Source: Dawidia soli
GTDB lineage: Bacteria; Bacteroidota; Bacteroidia; Cytophagales; Cyclobacteriaceae
Assembly (NCBI RefSeq): GCF_018598185.1
Contig: NZ_JAHESC010000059.1
Span: 1-37,139, forward strand
Direction of reading: 5' to 3'
DNA: 37,139 nucleotides
The notes under the pieces were generated by a model. The model was not told where the DNA came from. It ran no database searches and saw nothing but the letters and a program-made list of their open reading frames with translations. Positions 33,418 through 37,139 of the stretch are shown here, piece after piece (position 1 is the stretch's first letter; every line of letters begins with the position of its first letter). Position numbers and translations under genes: made by a program.

Positions 33418-33442
33418 GGTTTACATAAATGTATATATGTTC
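33418..33442 (-). promoter_or_regulatory. Shared 25-bp PUL element, GH92 copy
   Basis: The plus strand begins GGTTTACATAAA and ends TATATGTTC, 20 of 25 identical to the SusC copy at 30552-30576. On the minus strand, TTG occurs 21 bases before TACATTTA inside the element, a fair Bacteroidota promoter. It is 134 bases ahead of the GH92 start at 33283 (53 before the open frame at 33364). Confidence 0.45.
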
Positions 33443-33554
33443 ATACTTATTATGCAAGAACTTTCTACAATCGTTTGCACTGAAATTGGAAATACCGCAA
33501 AAAATCCCGCTTTTTTAGTGAGTGGTCGCTGTCCCGCCGGCGAATGCCGTCATA

Positions 33555-33582
33555 TATACATATCGATACTATACATATAGAT
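33555..33582. repeat. Short direct repeat TATACATAT-GAT
   Basis: TATACATATCGAT (33555-33567) is followed by TATACATATAGAT (33570-33582): 12 of 13 bases equal, copies starting 15 bases apart, in the gap between the SNF2 gene and the PUL. This may be a regulator site; its distance from the GH92 start (about 270 bases) is large. Confidence 0.4.
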
Positions 33583-33735
33583 CGGTATGTCCTATGGTGT
33601 TTAAACATGAATATGAATACCGCATCGGTAATGCACATCGTGAGGCATGGGCGATCCTTTCCCGTACCGAAGAATGGATTTTCGAAACCAATGATTATGC
33701 ACAACGGCCCGGCCCCCGGCGTGGAAGGCGACTTG

Positions 33736-36700
33736 TTACTGCAACAACTCCAACAGATCCCGTGAAGTGAGCGATTTGAGTATCGACGCATCGCTATGGA
33801 TCAGGCTTCCCACAAGGTCCCGTTTCGTCTCCTGTAACTTCAGGATCTTCTCCTCGATGGTATTCGGACAGATCAGCCTTACCGCCACTACATTCTTATG
33901 CTGCCCGATGCGATGCGCGCGGTCTATAGCCTGGTTTTCGACGGCTGGGTTCCACCACGGATCGACCAGGTATACATAGTCCGCCGCGGTAAGATTCAGT
34001 CCCGTGCCGCCCGCTTTCAGGCTGATGAGGAACACCCGTGTATGCGGGTTGTGCTGAAAGTCCTTGATCCTTTCGGCCCGGTTCCGCGTCTGTCCCGTAA
34101 GATATTGAAACGGAATGTTCCGCAACCCGAGCTGTATCCGGATCAGGTCGAGCATGGTCACAAACTGCGAAAATACCAGGATCTTATGATGTACATGCTG
34201 GTTCTCGATATGCTCGATCAGGGTATCGATCTTTGCCGACTCGTTACCAAAGTACTCATCGTCTTTAATGATCGCCGGCGAGTTGCACAGCTGCCGCAGC
34301 TTTGTCAGTCCCTGTAAAATATGCATACTCTGTGCGGCGATCTTATCCTCCGGAGTGGATTCGAGAAAATCCCTGAACTCCCGTTCACACGCGTCATAAA
34401 CCTTGCGCTGTTCCGGTCCCATCTCGCAATGTACGATCATCTCGGTCTTCTCCGGAAGCTCCGCGGCCACCTGCTCCTTGGTCCGTCGCAGGATAAACGG
34501 GTTGATCCGCCGCTGCAACGCCTTGGTATGCTTCATGCTTTTAAACTTGTCGATCGGAATAGCATAATGATCGCGGAAGTGCCGCAACGTACCCAATAAT
34601 CCCGGGCACGCAAACGACAGTTGCCCATAGAGATCGAATGTATTGTTTTCGATCGGCGTACCACTCAGCGCGACCCGGTTCCGCGCGTTCAGCAAACGCG
34701 CGGCCTTATACCGCTGCGAGTCCGGATTCTTTATGGCCTGCGATTCATCCAGGAATATATAATTGAACGCGTACTCCTTCAAATGAACCACGTCCGCCAG
34801 TAACGTCGTGTAGGATGTAAGAATGATCTCATAACCATCGAACGACTGTACGTCACGCACGCGCGACGTCCCATAAAGCGTCAGCACCCGCAGCGAAGGC
34901 GCAAACTTCTGCACCTCTTCCTGCCAGTTATAAATAAGCGAAGCCGGCACCACCACCAGGTTGGTATTACGCTTCTGTTTGGTCCGCTGCGAAAGAATAA
35001 AGGCGATGATCTGCAACGTCTTTCCAAGCCCCATATCGTCCGCCAGGCACCCGCCAAAGTTGAAGTCGTCCAGGAAGCCGAGCCAGTTGAGGCCTTGCTG
35101 CTGATACGGGCGGAGCGTCGCCATAAGCCCTTCCGGCACAGCGACAGGGTCGATGGTCTCAAAGCTGCCGGCCTTTTGCTGTACGCGGCTCAGAAGCGAG
35201 CTTGCCTCGGGTGTAAGCTGCTCCTGGTCATACAAACTGGAAATATCGCTGAAGCGTGAAACCGGCGTCCGCAATACACCGTCCGCCGTGATCTCGCCCG
35301 CCTCGAAATAGCGTTCGAACTTCGCCATCCACTCCTCCGGCAAGATCCCCAGCGTTCCGTCATCAAGCTGAATAAACCGGTTCTTGTTCCGTATTGACCT
35401 CTGCAAGTGCTTCAGCGATACCTGTTGCTTGTCAAACTTCACCGAGATGTTGGTATTGAACCAATCAACCCCGCTGCTCACCCGTATCGTGATCTTCGAC
35501 TTGAACGGATTCAGATTGTTATGCGCAAGCGTATTGAACCCCAGGATCGAAATGCCCAACGCCCGCCACGCCTCAAACGCATCGAGGAACCAATCATTTT
35601 CGAGAAAGCGCTTCTTATGGATGTACAGGAAATCGCGCGCAAGTCCCTCCTCGAGCTGTGCCTCAAAATCCGGATGCTGCCGTATCAGCACACCCGCAAA
35701 CTGCAGCTCCGCCTCCTCGTCGCGTTTCAACGTAAACGGTTTGCCCTGTTGATCTACGGAAAGGATCTGCCTCCGCGAGAGCACAGGCACCTCCAGCGAA
35801 CCATACGTAAGCACCGGTGTGATCTCTATAAAATCACCCGAGTCCGACAGATAAATGATTCGCCGATGCGGCTCGTCAAAACCGTTCTGTTTCAACTGCC
35901 GGGCTGTCGCCCGGGCCATGTCCGGATAGGACAGGTTCACCTTACGCTCATACCGCGCCAGAAAGTCATGGTGGAACTCCGGCAGCTTGGACTTGTGAAC
36001 CAGCAACACATTGTCCGACTCCTTGAACCGCTTCAGCACAGCCAGCAGGTCCGCATCTTCGATCAGATAGGCCTTGTTATCGACCATCATAAAATGATCG
36101 TATCGTATATCCACCTGTGCGACATCGAGGTGCTTCGGCCCGATGCGTATGAGCAGCGAAGCCTCGTAGAATATATCCCGGCTGCGGACCGTCAGATCCA
36201 GCTCCACGCGCTCCGGCCGCAGCTGTATCGGCACCAGCGAGCCCACCGTTATATTCGCGGACGCCGCGGCATTGTGAAAGTAAAAGTCGTATTGCAACGG
36301 GTTGCGCACCAACGCCTGCAAACCGGTAACATCGGTCTCAGACCGTGTCGTCCTGAAATTGCTGTGGAATTTGGAAAGCGCCGCAAAGAATTTTGTCTCC
36401 TCGGGTTTCTCCGTCTTCCAGATCAAATCCATCGGATCGAGTGGCGTGAGCGGCGCCTTGACCTTCCCCTCTTTGCTCAGCGGGGCGATAAACAGCTCGA
36501 TAAAAAAATGCCCGTAGTATTTATGCTGGCTCAGCACAACGATGGTCCGTGTCCGCACGGGCTCTCCCGGTGCCGGCGGCGTTGTCTTCTGAGGAAGTGC
36601 CCGGATAGCCGGCGCGGTATTGAACGAAACCAGCCCCTTTAGCTTCGGCTTGATATGGACCGACTTCTGATCGTATTCCAGCGTAAAGAATTGCGAAAGG

Positions 36701-37113
36701 TCCTGCTCCTGCTCCATCCCATAATGCCGGGCCGCAGTTGCCAATTTCGCCTGACGCATCGGGCCATCGAAGAAAATCCGCAGCTCCTCGCGGTTCATGA
36801 TCAGACTCAAAACCTGCCGCTGATGCTCGCACAGCTTCCGTTTCGGAGTGACGCACGTGCAATGAAGCATCAACGTCTTCCCGTCGTATCGCACCTCCAC
36901 CCGATTGGCCGCCTGCACGGGGGTGGCCTCCCGGAACGTCGCACGGTCTATACTTACTTCCTCCGGAATAAAATCCGACACCCGCGCCGACGCGCTCAGA
37001 TCCGCGCTATGACGAAAAATGAACGTCGATGTCAGCTCTGCGATGTTAAAATCCGCAATTTGGTAAGCATGCAGATCGGGCTGGGGATCATGGGATTTCG
37101 GCATCGTGTTCAT
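33736..37113 (-). CDS. SNF2-family helicase with SWIM zinc finger
   Basis: The protein has 1125 residues. The N-terminal SWIM zinc motif is HCTCVTPKRKLCEH (Cys85, Cys87, Cys95, His97). A long middle region (about 110-640) is rich in beta strands and specific to the bacterial SNF2 group. Then comes the SNF2 ATPase: GLNWLGFLDDFNFGGCLADD with Walker A DDMGLGKT near 691, the DESQ box near 789 (LDESQAIKN), and VALSGTPIENN. The helicase C-terminal lobe has KILVFSQFVTMLDLIRIQLG, FLISLKAGGTGLNLTAADYV, WWNPAVENQAIDRAHRIGQ. It should be an ATP-driven double-stranded-DNA translocase; its partner process in bacteria is unclear. ATG 37113 is chosen (ATG 37104 also possible). The gene is complete within the window and independent of the PUL. 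Confidence 0.95.
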   Translation of the reverse strand: MNTMPKSHDPQPDLHAYQIADFNIAELTSTFIFRHSADLSASARVSDFIPEEVSIDRATFREATPVQAANRVEVRYDGKTLMLHCTCVTPKRKLCEHQRQVLSLIMNREELRIFFDGPMRQAKLATAARHYGMEQEQDLSQFFTLEYDQKSVHIKPKLKGLVSFNTAPAIRALPQKTTPPAPGEPVRTRTIVVLSQHKYYGHFFIELFIAPLSKEGKVKAPLTPLDPMDLIWKTEKPEETKFFAALSKFHSNFRTTRSETDVTGLQALVRNPLQYDFYFHNAAASANITVGSLVPIQLRPERVELDLTVRSRDIFYEASLLIRIGPKHLDVAQVDIRYDHFMMVDNKAYLIEDADLLAVLKRFKESDNVLLVHKSKLPEFHHDFLARYERKVNLSYPDMARATARQLKQNGFDEPHRRIIYLSDSGDFIEITPVLTYGSLEVPVLSRRQILSVDQQGKPFTLKRDEEAELQFAGVLIRQHPDFEAQLEEGLARDFLYIHKKRFLENDWFLDAFEAWRALGISILGFNTLAHNNLNPFKSKITIRVSSGVDWFNTNISVKFDKQQVSLKHLQRSIRNKNRFIQLDDGTLGILPEEWMAKFERYFEAGEITADGVLRTPVSRFSDISSLYDQEQLTPEASSLLSRVQQKAGSFETIDPVAVPEGLMATLRPYQQQGLNWLGFLDDFNFGGCLADDMGLGKTLQIIAFILSQRTKQKRNTNLVVVPASLIYNWQEEVQKFAPSLRVLTLYGTSRVRDVQSFDGYEIILTSYTTLLADVVHLKEYAFNYIFLDESQAIKNPDSQRYKAARLLNARNRVALSGTPIENNTFDLYGQLSFACPGLLGTLRHFRDHYAIPIDKFKSMKHTKALQRRINPFILRRTKEQVAAELPEKTEMIVHCEMGPEQRKVYDACEREFRDFLESTPEDKIAAQSMHILQGLTKLRQLCNSPAIIKDDEYFGNESAKIDTLIEHIENQHVHHKILVFSQFVTMLDLIRIQLGLRNIPFQYLTGQTRNRAERIKDFQHNPHTRVFLISLKAGGTGLNLTAADYVYLVDPWWNPAVENQAIDRAHRIGQHKNVVAVRLICPNTIEEKILKLQETKRDLVGSLIHSDASILKSLTSRDLLELLQ

Positions 37114-37139
37114 TCGCCGCAATAATAGAGATTTTACGT

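Larger units (their letters stand above)
33284..33735. other. Intergenic region between SNF2 gene and PUL
   Basis: This 452-base gap is A/T-richer than its surroundings. It holds the 25-bp element at 33418-33442, a TATACATAT direct repeat at 33555-33582, and an A-run/T-run pair near 33500. I see no convincing gene in it. It should contain the promoter of the PUL (minus strand) and the end of the SNF2 transcript. Confidence 0.6.

Noticed and set aside
33491-33513. A-run and T-run pair that could form a hairpin
   Set aside because: The stem is purely A-T and would be unstable; likely just A/T-rich intergenic DNA.
33522-33770. Two overlapping plus-strand frames (33522-33770 and 33544-33765)
   Set aside because: They run into the 3' end of the SNF2 gene on the opposite strand, differ only in frame, and show no domain or start signal.
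35407-36642. 411-codon plus-strand frame opposite the SNF2 gene
   Set aside because: Antisense shadow; no motif and the SNF2 assignment is firm.

Overview
The window reads as a stretch of a Bacteroidota chromosome, most likely a soil or freshwater member of Cytophagia or Chitinophagia. The signs are a SusC/SusD pair, lipoproteins with acidic residues after the lipobox Cys, a type IX secretion C-terminal sorting domain, a LytS-type kinase with a LytTR regulator, and promoter-like TTG/TAnnTTT pairs. No rRNA, tRNA, CRISPR array or intact mobile element was seen.

Left part (1-12.3 kb). A zinc alcohol dehydrogenase that has lost its N-terminus is followed by a decayed GH76 remnant. Then come an epoxide hydrolase, a lipoprotein of unknown role, a frameshifted rhodanese remnant, a SAM methyltransferase and a secreted VWA protein. 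Divergent from the VWA gene is a two-gene signalling operon (TPR sensor histidine kinase and LytTR regulator, 4-bp overlap). After it lies a two-gene molybdenum hydroxylase (2Fe-2S subunit and molybdopterin subunit, IorA/IorB type).

Middle part (12.3-20.5 kb). This holds a small unknown protein, a large leucine-rich-repeat protein with a T9SS tail, and an approximately 1-kb decayed stretch containing an M23 peptidase pseudogene and a 21-bp direct repeat. Next are a sorbosone-dehydrogenase-like beta-propeller/cytochrome c lipoprotein, a small conserved lipoprotein, and an AraC regulator followed directly by only the C-terminal half of an MFS transporter.

Right part (20.6-33.4 kb). This is a polysaccharide utilization locus (PUL), all on the minus strand. 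In transcription order it holds a GH92 alpha-mannosidase, SusC, SusD, a lipocalin-like surface lipoprotein, a propeller lipoprotein resembling DUF5005/DUF4185, a sialate-O-acetylesterase-type esterase, and a GH172 (DUF2961) enzyme. A near-identical 25-bp element lies upstream of both the GH92 and SusC genes. The combination of exo-mannosidase, GH172 and a DUF4185-like propeller suggests, as a hypothesis, a D-arabinan plus mannan target such as actinobacterial arabinomannan. A SNF2/SWIM helicase closes the window.

At least five genes (alcohol dehydrogenase, GH76, rhodanese, M23 peptidase, MFS transporter) are broken or truncated. They mark the first 20 kb as a decaying accessory region, or as a place where the assembly should be checked. 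The best candidate for a new system is the PUL.
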